Shown: positions 28,643 through 38,413 of the stretch, in pieces | How the letters are laid out: each line of letters begins with the position of its first letter | How positions within the stretch are numbered: position 1 is the stretch's first letter | From: Mesotaenium endlicherianum | Lineage: Eukaryota > Streptophyta > Zygnematophyceae > Zygnematales > Mesotaeniaceae | Direction: 5' to 3' | Assembly: GCA_009602735.1 (NCBI GenBank) | Contig: WELA01011897.1 | Coordinates: 392,717-434,414 of the forward strand | Length of the DNA stretch: 41,698 bases | The notes under the pieces: generated by a model | Told to the model about the DNA's origin: nothing | Databases searched by the model: none | Seen by the model: the letters and a program-made list of their open reading frames with translations, nothing else | Made by a program: the position numbers and the translations under genes

Positions 28643-28768
28643 CGCACTTAGGCGGTAGATCGGTCGCCAAGTAGGTTAAACATTGGGAAGGAGAGGAATG
28701 GTGTGCTCGAGACCTCTGTCAGGTGGTAAAATTGCAAGTATGTCAGGTGGAAATGCAGACTTGTACTT

Positions 28769-29300
28769 CTATAAAAAAGCAGACAGTTCTTTGATAAGTG
28801 TTGCAACATGAACAGGGACATCTAATTCCGGCTCTTCCATAAAGAGTGAAGAAGAGGCTTCTGTAAGAGCGTGTCTCAGTAGTCCGTAGAAAACATGTTG
28901 ACCTTGCTTTGCCAAGTGCCAAGCTTGCTTGATGGATAAAAGAAGAGTCTTTGAAGGACTATTGATATCCATATCGGGCTTAAGAGATTGAAGACTTATC
29001 TTTCGACCTCCCTTGCGGACAATGCACGTACTCTGACCGTAGTCCAACAATAAACTTGTCTGCGTAAGCCATGTGTTACCGAGAAATGCATCAACACCGT
29101 TGGGCAAGTCTTTTGCATAGAATTTTTCATGGCCATGGTATAATTGCACCTTCACAGGTAACCAAAGTGTCCCAACAATAGCAGGCAAAGAACCATCGCT
29201 AAGGCGTAGGTGTTCAACTTTACGGTTAGGGGCCAGCTTCAACTCTTGCGCAAAATGGGCGCTAGTGAAGCTATTTGATGCACCTTAATTCTTGATAGTG
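28769..29300 (-). pseudogene. Element C: protease-like domain
   Basis: The reading NSSFTSAHFAQELKLAPNRKVEHLRLSDGS, then HEKFYAKDLPNGVDAFLGNTWL and DYGQSTCIVRKGGRKISLQ fits the gypsy protease fold after its active site: the VDAFLGNTWL box and the following strand are typical. The DSG active site itself, near 29290, appears lost or out of frame. Confidence 0.65.
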
Positions 29301-29798
29301 AGATTTGACCGGCCTGAAATGTAAGTCTCAACCGTCATCTTCAAAACCAAGGTAGCGTTATGCATCACGAGCAAAGTCCTTGCCCTGAAAGGATTATGGG
29401 AGATTTGAAACCGAGAAGGCAAGATCCCATTCTGCATCTTAGATCCGGCGGAGAAATGAAAAATACGTATAGATTCCCAGCAAGAGTGTGTGAATGCAGC
29501 AATGTAAATTGGTGCAAGACACTGTTGCCGTTTTCATAAAAGAGACAAGTGTGCGTAACATTGTTTGAGATTAGGATCATGCGGCTGAAAGTGCAAGAAC
29601 GTACAAGCATGGATGCACTCGAGTTCCGTAAACTCGACAAAGCTCAACCCTTACATACCAATATATTCAGAACGGAATATATTTATATCAGGCATGCCGG
29701 CCAGAGAGAACAAAAATGCACATAACCACTGAGGATTTCTTGCTCACTAAGTAGTGTTGTCAATAACTTGGAAGGAGGCTTTGCAACCGACTCCTGAG
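29301..29798 (-). other. Element C: unassigned sequence between gag and protease
   Basis: AT-rich sequence with stops in all minus frames and no domain. It may hold an insertion within C, but I cannot define its ends. Confidence 0.3.
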
Positions 29799-31071
29799 CT
29801 ACTTTTTCAAAGGCCCCTTGCCTTTTTTGTTGGGAGCATTCCTCAAATCCTTTCTTGAAGGACCCGTCTTTGAGGTATGTCCTTGTTTTCCAGCTGAAAA
29901 ACACAGGCGTTCCGCCATCATGCAATGACGAGCCTCAATGTTATCAATCTTGCTAATCTTTGGGGCAGGTCCTGATGATCTAGAAGTGTTGCCCCCTCCG
30001 TAAGGGGTATTCCGTTTTGGACCCCCTTGACTAGACCTAGGAAAGGTGGTAGTTGGAGACGTGCATTGCAAACAGATTGACTACGAGGATGTACGGCTGG
30101 CTCCTCCTGTGTTATCGCCTTTGTATAGCGAATGATATCAACCATCATTTTCCACTCTAAACTTGTGAGGGGATTCGCATTGAGACGACATCTAATTTTT
30201 GGTTGAAGTCCTGTGCAAAATAGGTGAATCTGAGTACCTACATCCACGGGAACGTCCACAATCTCAGCTACTAGAATGCAAAACTTAGTCACATAAGTCT
30301 CGATGGTGCCCATCTGCGTGAGGGCGTTTAATTTTTCTCGAGCTAACTTGGAAGGGTTATGACGCCCAAAAGAACTTTGTAACTCAGTTTAGAACTCAAA
30401 AGTCATCGGCCCACGATCCTGTCCATGCCATAACTGTGAAACGTCCCCTTTTAAGAATGGGGAGGCCATCATGGCTTGATCAACCAAAACGACTTTTGCT
30501 AAAACGAAGGACAAACAACGCACATCGGACCCTGAATCACCATAAAATTTTTCAAGTGGAGAGGGCTTGTAGGAAGGCGTCGGAGGTTGAATTCCATGCT
30601 TGAAACAAAACGATTGGCTACATCTGTCAATTTGACATGATTGGCTTCAGCGAGGGACATACGGTCCTTGGTAGGATCAATAACGTCGAACAAATTGCTA
30701 AGAGCCATGGCCATGGTTTCATAATTTGTAGTCAACGTAGTAAAGCGTTCAAAAAGATTAGTCTGTAATGAACGCGGCGAAACGGGGTCAGCTAGCAATA
30801 TCCCCACCACCGCCTTAGTGGCTTGGGGGAAAGTGAGGTTGTCAGCGGTAGATTTTGCCGCAAGTGCGGCAGCATTTGCGATGGCGGCAGCAGCAACAGC
30901 AGCAGCAGCGTTGGCACCAGCATCAAGATCCACAAGAAATTTTAGGTAGCGTCGAAAAATGGAGAAAAATTTCTTGTGGCGGAAGCTTGAAAAACAACTT
31001 GTAACCACGTAAGAGAAGTTTTTTCCCTGAATGTATATTTTCCCAAAATGGATTTCAACCATTAAAAACAA
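29799..31071 (-). pseudogene. Element C: Gag
   Basis: The N-terminal part (31071-30499) has an Ala-rich segment and a helical region (LFERFTTLTTNYETMAMALSN, VKLTDVANRFVSSM). The next frame (30313-29918) has the capsid-like VTKFCILVAEIVDVPVDVG and LFCTGLQPKIRCRL. A degenerate zinc knuckle (LCFSAGKQGHTSKT) lies at about 29890, with two of three cysteines missing. Confidence 0.7.
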
Positions 31072-31096
31072 AAAAATATTGGAGAAACCAAGATTT

Positions 31097-31108
31097 GCTT
31101 CGATACCA
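31097..31108 (-). other. Element C primer-binding site
   Basis: The minus strand reads TGGTATCGAAGC, one base after an LTR ending TTACA. It is two bases from the usual initiator tRNA-Met primer site. Confidence 0.75.
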
Positions 31109-31109
31109 A

Positions 31110-31560
31110 TGTAATGTTTTTGCTTTTTTCAAGGATCTTTACTCGGCATTTAAGAAAAGAAATACTTAGTGGAAAGAAAATACCGACAACTTCACATACT
31201 TAATACTTGAGACTAGTGAGAAAAATAACAAAAAGTCGTAGAATGCGTGCTGTGAGAATTGCACTCACAATGACTCTTGCAAGTATGTATACTTGCACAA
31301 CATGAGGCATGGAAATGCTTCTAGTAACCTGCTAGAGCACTGGTTCATGTTCAACAAAAACGGCGAAACGGTCGTAACCTTTTCGGCCAAACACTCAAAA
31401 TGGGCGCCGTTTGGAGGCTTACGCGACGGCTTCCAAAGAACCGTTTCAAGCCAAACGGGCGTTTTTGCGATCTTGCGACTTTTGAAACTTTTCGTTAAGT
31501 TGCGACTGCTCGCGCGGTTGCGTACAAGTTCATCTGACATGTACCAGTACTTATAAATAA
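31110..31560 (-). repeat. Part of the LTR of element C
   Basis: The LTR ends at 31110 (plus TGTAATG, minus CATTACA). A TATAAATA on the plus strand (31552-31559; TATTTATA on the minus) may mark its core promoter. The outer boundary is not visible, since there is no second copy in the window, so the right limit is a guess. Confidence 0.5.
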
Positions 31561-33309
31561 CTCTTTGGCCAATCGGTCGGATGGGAACAAATTAAACGAA
31601 TCTCAAGGTTTGAATCTCTCCGGGTGCAAAGTGAACTTTGTAATATTGTTTTCGTTTGATTTCAGGACTGTTGTGGAATCGCGCTGGTGCGGCCCTGAGG
31701 CCGCGGGTTCGATTCCGGCCGGTGGCACTCTTAAGCCACCTTCGGGCCTTTTCTTTGAGATTAATGACTATCGTTAACTCAAAATTAAAGATGGTCATTG
31801 TCCAAAACAATGCAAGTCAAAATAAATGAATTAATCCTTAACTTAATTGATCAAAGTAGCTTCATGATTAATTACGTTATACTTTTGCAAAGTAATTAGA
31901 AGTGACGTTATCAATTGTTTTGCATGTCGTTTTGCCAATCGACCAGAATTAGGCGGCACACGTGTTTGGCGATAAATTCAAATAAATGCAATCTCCAACT
32001 AATAAAAAGTATAACGTATTTCAGGTTAATAGGAAAGCGTCCTAAATAATAAATACGCCTAAAAAGCTTGGTTCTTTACAGCTGCTAAGTCAGCTTTCCC
32101 TGATTTGGCAGCTGCTGGCGTGGACCATTTGCAGGTCTTGGTGGGATCCGCTTCTCAGCCGGCCCCGCTCTCAGACTCCACCCATTATCGAGTGTCGGTT
32201 TGACTTGTCGCGGTCACCCTTGCGTGTGACGTTGACTTGACTTTGAACACTGACTTTGTACAGATCAGCAAGTTTGTTGGTGAATCAATGCTGACCTATC
32301 GTACCTGTGGCCGCCGTGACTTGCGCCACACGTGCCGCGCCGTCCAACCGTTAGTAGTCGTAACACAAATCCTACCTTGACCAATGCTTACTAAATAAAG
32401 CTTTAGATATGAAGAGAAGAAGCTTCCAATACTCTCTATGACATACTCATGAACTTTGAGCTGATTTGGGGAAGTATTATCATGGTGACTTATGACTTGG
32501 GTGCTCTTAAAAGTTGTAGGTTGGTAGATCTGATACATAGAGAGATGGAAGTTGCAAGACATGAAGAAAATGCCAAGGTGAGATCTTTGAGAGGGCCACG
32601 GTGTCTCGTGGGGCAATGAGTGGCCGCAAGAGATTGCGCTGAGGACCAATACGTGTCCTTTACTACAGTGCAAATATCTTACTAACCAACCAAATTACAC
32701 AATTTTGGTTGCATTGGAAAACTTGCTCATTTCAACATTATTGTGAATTGCAATTTTGAGGAATGAACAAACTACACAAAAACGACAATGTACTGTATGC
32801 AACTTGGAACCATAAGTGGTTCTTTTGCTGGTACACCTATTGTTAGAGGTTCATTGTCACACACATAAAGGGTGATATGGTTGTAGTGTCTACGAGCTAG
32901 TTGATCGTGACAAAAATGATAAACTATTCAAATATTTTTCTCGAAGTATGTGCAATATGTTCTCTCACAAAAAATACTTGAAGAATGAACACTGAAATGT
33001 AGACTATCGGATATTGATAATTATCAATTGTAATTTTGCTGCAATAGAATTGCATTTCAAATTTAATAACTTGAAGCTGTGCACGTGACAAAACGGCCTA
33101 AATTGATCAACGAAAAAGTGATCGAAAGTGATCCCATGCCGAACTTAGATGGACATTAAAGTGGACCCCTTTTGCATTCCCTTCCCAAATAAGAAAGCGT
33201 TCCAAGCGTTTCCATGAGCCGTGAGGTTTTAAAGGTATTAATACGCAAAATACGCGTCCCAACGAGGTAAGAATGAATCTTTGGCGGTTTGAAAATGTAA
33301 CAATGAGTA
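31561..33309. other. Intergenic DNA with one diverged repeat
   Basis: No gene seen. 32286-32365 resembles part of segment T of element B in inverted orientation, so an old LTR or related repeat lies around 32040-32370. Confidence 0.4.
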
Positions 33310-33500
33310 TTTTACTTTCACTACCTTCATATCATAGAAAATTGAGTCCTCTACCATTTGCGACCAATCGCGCTCGAAGTTTCTAAGCAATTTGAAAGTT
33401 ATAAGCCCTGCCATTTTTTGGAGAATTTTGGAAAAACGTAATACACACGTAATTCATTTTTTACACGTAACTTCGCAATACGTTTTTGTTTTACGTATTC
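33310..33500 (+). repeat. Diverged direct repeat, copy 1
   Basis: Shares 'aaattgagtcc', 'tttgcga-caatc', 'gctcgaa' and the tacgtgtaa-like stretch in the same order with 34105-34265. Low identity, so the duplication is old. Confidence 0.55.
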
Positions 33501-34104
33501 CATAAATAGGATGACCAATGGACAATTTTATATTGCAAAATGTTCAATAATTCGCAAAAAGCTTTGGACCCGCCGACGGACGTTTTTGAAAGTCGTTGAT
33601 GGACACTAACATTCGCATTCGCTAAATTGCTGAAAGTCAACTTTATTTCATGATCGTATATCCGACGCGTTACGGTTTGCCGTATTATGAACTTGGACGT
33701 GTATCAACATTTAAATTATAAACAATCCTCTTCGTACTAGCCATTCATCTGCCCTCATTTTTAAATCCAAAATCTCCAGTGACGCAGACTGGGATTTATA
33801 TCCTCACTCCGAGGACTGAAGTTAAAATCCCCAACAACAAGAAGTAGGATTTCTCATTTTCCGATCATACGATGTACAACTTGAATGCCTTCACTTATAA
33901 CGACGCTCTTTGAGGGACGAGATGAATCTGAAGGCAAGTTCAAGGAATGAAGAATTTTGATGAATTTGGTTTTAATATTATTGTGTGATGGAGTGTGCGC
34001 AACGTATGACACCACGTGCTTTGATATGAATTTGAAAATTCCCAAAATGCGCGACTTAAAAAATGAAGAGGAATGTTGGGCACCAGAGTTATTATCTAAC
34101 CTTG
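33501..34104. other. AT-rich intergenic DNA
   Basis: No gene or clear repeat between the two diverged copies. Confidence 0.4.
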
Positions 34105-34265
34105 AGCATCGTCATGTTGTAGCAAATTGAGTCCACTATGGTTTGCGAGCAATCAGGCTCGAATTTTCAAGCCATGTATGTCAGTCATTTTCCCCCATAA
34201 TATTGGACAACAAAATATACGTGTAATCTCGTGTTTTACAAGTATAACTTCAATACATATAAGTT
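34105..34265 (+). repeat. Diverged direct repeat, copy 2
   Basis: Partner of 33310-33500, about 790 bases apart. Confidence 0.55.
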
Positions 34266-36434
34266 AATCCTTTACTCTATACACCTACGCTACACACGTC
34301 TTGCTAATTCACGTCAATCCATTGTCAATTACATACATCGTTTCTATTGGTCCGTCATGACAAATGTTTGTGATTGTCAAAAAGTTGCATTGCGCTTTGT
34401 GTTAGTCTTGAAAAAAGTTTAGGAGGCGCTAAGAAAATCAACCTCTTAGACGACAACTATTCAAACCTTAAATGGGAACACAAATTCAATTTTCACATTT
34501 CATTTTGTGAATCAACTAAAAGCAAGTGCAATAACGACACTACCTTTTACTTTACCTCTTGTTCAATGATTGACAGTAACGGTATAACTATTTGAACATT
34601 TCTTGGTCAAAATTGCATTTTAACCTTCAGCTCGCACTTGCTATTTCTCACCAAAATAAGTTTCGGTTTTTTGCTTCCCCACCCTCACCCCACACGATGG
34701 TTTGACTTTATATTACATGGACTTATCTCTTGGCATGTGAAATCAAAAGCCCAGAATTTGAAATCTGGGATCCCCACCACAATAAAGTTACTAGCCCAAT
34801 CTTAAATGCACTTCTCAGGCAATCTCAAGAAAACCCTCGCACCATTTCGGCCGCCCCGATGGCCGTTTGTTGAATTGTAGGACAGCCTGTTGAGCAAAGG
34901 ATGCCTCAATATTCACACTACTCGAGAACACGGCAAATGTAAAAGATAAGCCTAGCACGGAGTCCAAAGGAGAGTTTGCTAGTACCTACAAGATGTTCAA
35001 TCACGCGACGTAACAAAAAAACATAAGTTTTTAGAAAATGGGTTGAGTCTCAAGGAAGGTGCAACATGTACTTCCAACTAACCGCATGCGTATACTTCCA
35101 TGTTATAAAATAAACTAAAATCTAGGAAATAGGTGGAAATGGTGAGGTAACTTCTGTTTTATATTTCAAACCTAGCACAATAAAGAGAGCACAAGTGGTG
35201 TATTTCCAAAGGCTACGAGAGCAACAAGTTTTCAAAACTTGCCTATGGTGAAAATAAAAATAGATAATCAACTAGTGTTTCAAGTTTAGCGAGGACTACC
35301 TTGTGGGCACAACCTTGTGGCATGCAGTAAGTTCATACTTGCACACCCCAGTTTGACTCACGACGGGAAATAATGAAGGCGCTTTACAAACATCCGGCAG
35401 ACCTACCTAAGGTACATGCACTATTCAACAGCTGATTCGACAATCGAAGGAGGCTCTTAGAGGAAAAACTAACACTCTCAAAACTCATTCGCCCCAACAA
35501 CCAACAGCTAAGTTGGCGACCATGCAATGTGGGCATCTTGGCACTTGCACAGTACCACTCTATCTCCGAGCTCAATTTTCCCAACGCCCAACACTATGCC
35601 GGGAAAGAATGCGGTCTCTTAGCAAAATACATAAGCTCTTCAAGCTCATGCACCCTAACATTGACAAGCTACATTAATAACCAATGCGGGCTTTCAACAA
35701 AACAATAAAAAAGAAACTACGAAAGGAACTCCCAAGCTCAAGCGCCTGTGAAGCTCCAGCGCATGCTGTGCTGTATGAGCACAGACTGGGCTGTCTCCGA
35801 AAGGTTGCCGGCAAAGCGCTCGAGGCCTCGACCGCCGCTGCGCACGCAAAACGCAGATCGCAAAACGCAACACGGAAAAATGTCCCCCTCGCTTCAGAAG
35901 CGCTCCTGACCTGTGGGCTGCGGACGCTGACAGAGAAGCATCAAGGGTAAAAGAGTGGAAAGGAGACGTCGATTGGAACACTTGCCGGATCCCGATCGAG
36001 ACGATCAGCGAGAAGGGCTCGTAGTGTGCCCGACATCAGGACCTAACGGCTTCACCAAAAGTAACAACACCCAGAGACACAAAGACATACACCGCAAGCA
36101 CTCTCGCACGTCTGCTCCGTCTGCTTCTATTGCAGCTTTGGCGTGGAGTGATGCACATACGTCCTCATCGATACGTAAGTAGCAGCGCACACTCGCGATA
36201 CAGGCTTACACATATGTACTTGCAGCATGTATGCACCTCCTTCTCACACAGATACACGCATACATGCATGCATGCGCATGAGACATGAGGGCCTAAACTT
36301 TCGTGAGCAGAAAGACACTTTAGCTCGCCATTTAGAACCAACCCAGAAGTTGGCGCTGGCAGCTACAGATAGCATCAGGAAAGGAGGAAAGCAAAAGTCA
36401 CGAGAGGCAAATGCAACACTGGATGAAGGGAGAC
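34266..36434. other. Intergenic or intronic DNA, nothing recognised
   Basis: AT-rich to about 35650, then GC-richer. Small open frames on both strands have no family resemblance. If the ATAD5-like gene continues past its exon at 36435, its last exon should lie here, but I cannot identify it. Confidence 0.35.
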
Positions 36435-36659
36435 CTGCGCTTTGCTCGTCTTGTCGCACCTCCTCCTTCCTCGCCACAAGCAGCAGCTGCCGCCGCAGCC
36501 GCAGCCGCAGCAGCTGCCGCCTCTGCTTTTGCTTCCGCACGGAGCATGCCACCCAGGAAGCCCGCGTAGTCGCACAGGCCGGCGGCGGCAACACACGTGC
36601 TCCCGCCAGCTGGCAGCACCTCGTCCAGCGACTCCCGCAGGGCTGCGCATGTGTCGGAT
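36435..36659 (-). CDS. ATAD5/ELG1-like gene: candidate C-terminal exon
   Basis: Acceptor gctgcag| before 36659 and donor cag|gtct after 36435. The exon starts with one base completing the codon left by the upstream exon (ag+a, Arg) and reads SDTCAALRESLDEVLPAGG, then LCDYAGFLGGMLRAEAKAE, an Ala13 run and GGGATRRAKR. The DYxxFLxxMxRAE then R-rich arrangement resembles the C-terminus of ATAD5/ELG1 proteins (a DYLPxLRxMxRAE-like helix followed by RRFxHYL). The final HYL-type piece would be on a further exon, not found. Alternative: an unrelated Ala-rich frame. Confidence 0.5.
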
Positions 36660-36664
36660 CTGCA

Positions 36665-37301
36665 GCGCACTCAAGAGCACGTGACAATTGAAAATGAGGA
36701 GTGGGAAAGGAGTGAGAGAGGGGGAGGGAGAGGGAGTGGGAGAGAGAAAGGGAGAGGGAGTGGGGGAGGGAGTGGGAGGCAGAGAGAGGGTGCGGCAGAG
36801 GGAAAGGAAAGGCGAGAGAAATGAGAGGGCAGGAGAGAGGTAAAGGACTGATCGGCAGCGCAGCAACACAAACAACGCACAAAAATTCGACAGCCCAGCA
36901 ATGAGGACGCCACATGATCAGGCCGGGATCTTACTGCCCGTACACGAGCCCAATCACGGCTCTCTCTTTCTACGCATGTTATACGCGTGCACACGTGCGC
37001 ATGTGCGTGTGCGTGTGCATCTGAGAGATTTGCATACGTTTCCGTAGGGAACAAGACAGAGAGAGGCGACGTTCTATGCCCTCTTGCCGGTACCTAGTGT
37101 GTGAAAAAGAAGTCTTGACAGGCCCTGCCTGTTGATGTCAACAAAGTAAAGAAGAATCAGATTGTCGAGGTGCCATTTGTAAGCACCTCAGGCAGCTGCC
37201 ACCCGCCATCCACCTGGCGCCAACAAGTCCTCAGATACTGGAACATACATAACACGCACCATTGGTGCCAGGTTCCAGCAGGAAAGTTACAAAGCACACA
37301 C
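36665..37301 (-). other. Candidate intron with purine-rich tract
   Basis: Lies between two phase-matching exons. 36700-36830 is a GGGA/GAGA purine-rich microsatellite on the plus strand (CT-rich on the transcribed strand). No gene. Confidence 0.4.
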
Positions 37302-37621
37302 CTGGCAGTTTCCTGGCTGTCACAAGACAGCTCCAGCTCGGGCAGGAAGAAGTTTTCATCTGCCCGGTGCAGCAGGCTCCCCAGAGCTGCCACGTCGCCA
37401 GCACTGGCAAGCAGGAGCCTGCCCGGAGCAGCAGTGCTGGTCATGTAAGCACAGGTCGTCTTGGACAGTGCCAGGTAGCCTGTCCGGGAGTGCGCCAGGT
37501 GGCAATAGCTCCAGGGGCTCCGGTGGTGGAGTGCTGATGTGGCTAGGAAGGCCGCCACGTCAGCAGCCACTTCGCCACTCTGGGCGGCCTCGAGGGGTCC
37601 CGTGAGGGTGGGCAGGCACTC
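37302..37621 (-). CDS. ATAD5/ELG1-like gene: candidate middle exon
   Basis: Acceptor gtgcgtgcag| before 37621 in phase 0, matching the upstream exon, which ends on a whole codon. Donor gccag|gtgtgt after 37302 leaves two bases, matching the next exon. It reads ECLPTLTGPLEAAQSGEVAADVAAFLATSALHH onward, 106 codons plus two bases. The sequence itself is only weakly suggestive of ATAD5. The support is the open frame, composition and double phase agreement. Confidence 0.45.
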
Positions 37622-37849
37622 CTGCACGCACAGGGGGCCAACACGTGGCAGCACCTCACGCAGTGAGTCCGATGGCCTCACCAGGGGGGGGGGGAGAGGG
37701 GGGACTCTGCCTGGCTGCCAGGGCGGCTGGCCGTGACACCTGGCATGGCTCCTGGCATGGCATCTGGAGTGACGCCTTGACACCTGGCAGAGCAAAGCCC
37801 CTAGCATGCATGCGAGCGAGCAAATCTTCCTCCACATGGAGGGGCATGC

Positions 37850-37992
37850 ACACGTGTACACACGTGCACACACACAGAAGCACACGAGCACACGCACACA
37901 CTCACTCGTGCGCGCGCACACACTCACTCGTGCGCGCGCACACACTCACTCGTGCACGCGCACACACTCAGACACGCACACGCACGCACGCT

Positions 37993-38034
<42 letters not shown>

Positions 38035-38070
38035 GACGCACACGCGCGCACGCGCGCGCACACACCCTGC
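37850..38070. repeat. CA/CG-rich dinucleotide microsatellite
   Basis: Long (CA)n with cactcactcgtgcgcgcg units repeated three times near 37900-37960. It lies in the predicted intron between 37622 and 38413. The long frame read through here is spurious. Confidence 0.9.
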
Positions 38071-38413
38071 TGCCCGCCAACCCCCCAACGCCTGCCCTTC
38101 CTGCGCGCCGCCACTCCAACTCGCACTCCCTGAAATTGAAGCACGGCAGACTCTGCTTGAGGTTGCAGAGGCACAACACACAGTTGGTGATCCCGACCCA
38201 AGACGAGAGAAGAGGAGAAGGGGAGAAGAGGAGCCATGGGAGGAGAGCCCATGGTCCAGCTGCGACGGGAGACCGGCAGATTCCAAGAAATCCAACACGT
38301 GCATTGCTCGATTCAACGACACAAGAGTTGTTGGATCGATGAAGAGCAGCAGCCCAGCAGCCCAGCCTGCTACTAGCAGCACAGCAGCAGGGCAGCAGCA
38401 TGCGCACGCTTAC

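Larger units (their letters stand above)
26665..31108 (-). mobile_element. Element C: truncated, decayed Ty3/gypsy element
   Basis: Minus-strand order: primer site (31108-31097), gag (31071-29799), protease (29300-28769), RT (28642-27869), RNase H (27668-27417), integrase (27150-26665). The integrase ends abruptly inside the core at about 26665, so the 3' part and 3' LTR are missing. Frames are broken throughout. It is a different family from A and B, judged by its gag and protease. Confidence 0.85.

Noticed and set aside
31660..31735. tRNA gene: GGTTCGATTCC (B-box/T-loop) with flanking GC stems
   Set aside because: The T-arm has a mismatch and no matching 5' acceptor strand, D-arm or anticodon arm can be placed upstream. 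At most a tRNA-derived remnant.
33128..33150. 5S rRNA-like word (gatcccatgccgaactt)
   Set aside because: The match ends after about 17 bases; the rest of the 5S sequence and its stems are absent.
37850..38070. CRISPR-like array (regular cactcactcgtgcgcgcg units)
   Set aside because: The units are contiguous dinucleotide-based microsatellite repeats without unique spacers, in a eukaryotic intron.
37946..38413. C-terminal extension of the long ATAD5-like frame through the CA repeat
   Set aside because: A strong donor (cgcag|gtaagc) lies at 38414, and the further reading is a microsatellite frame rich in Cys/Val/Arg.
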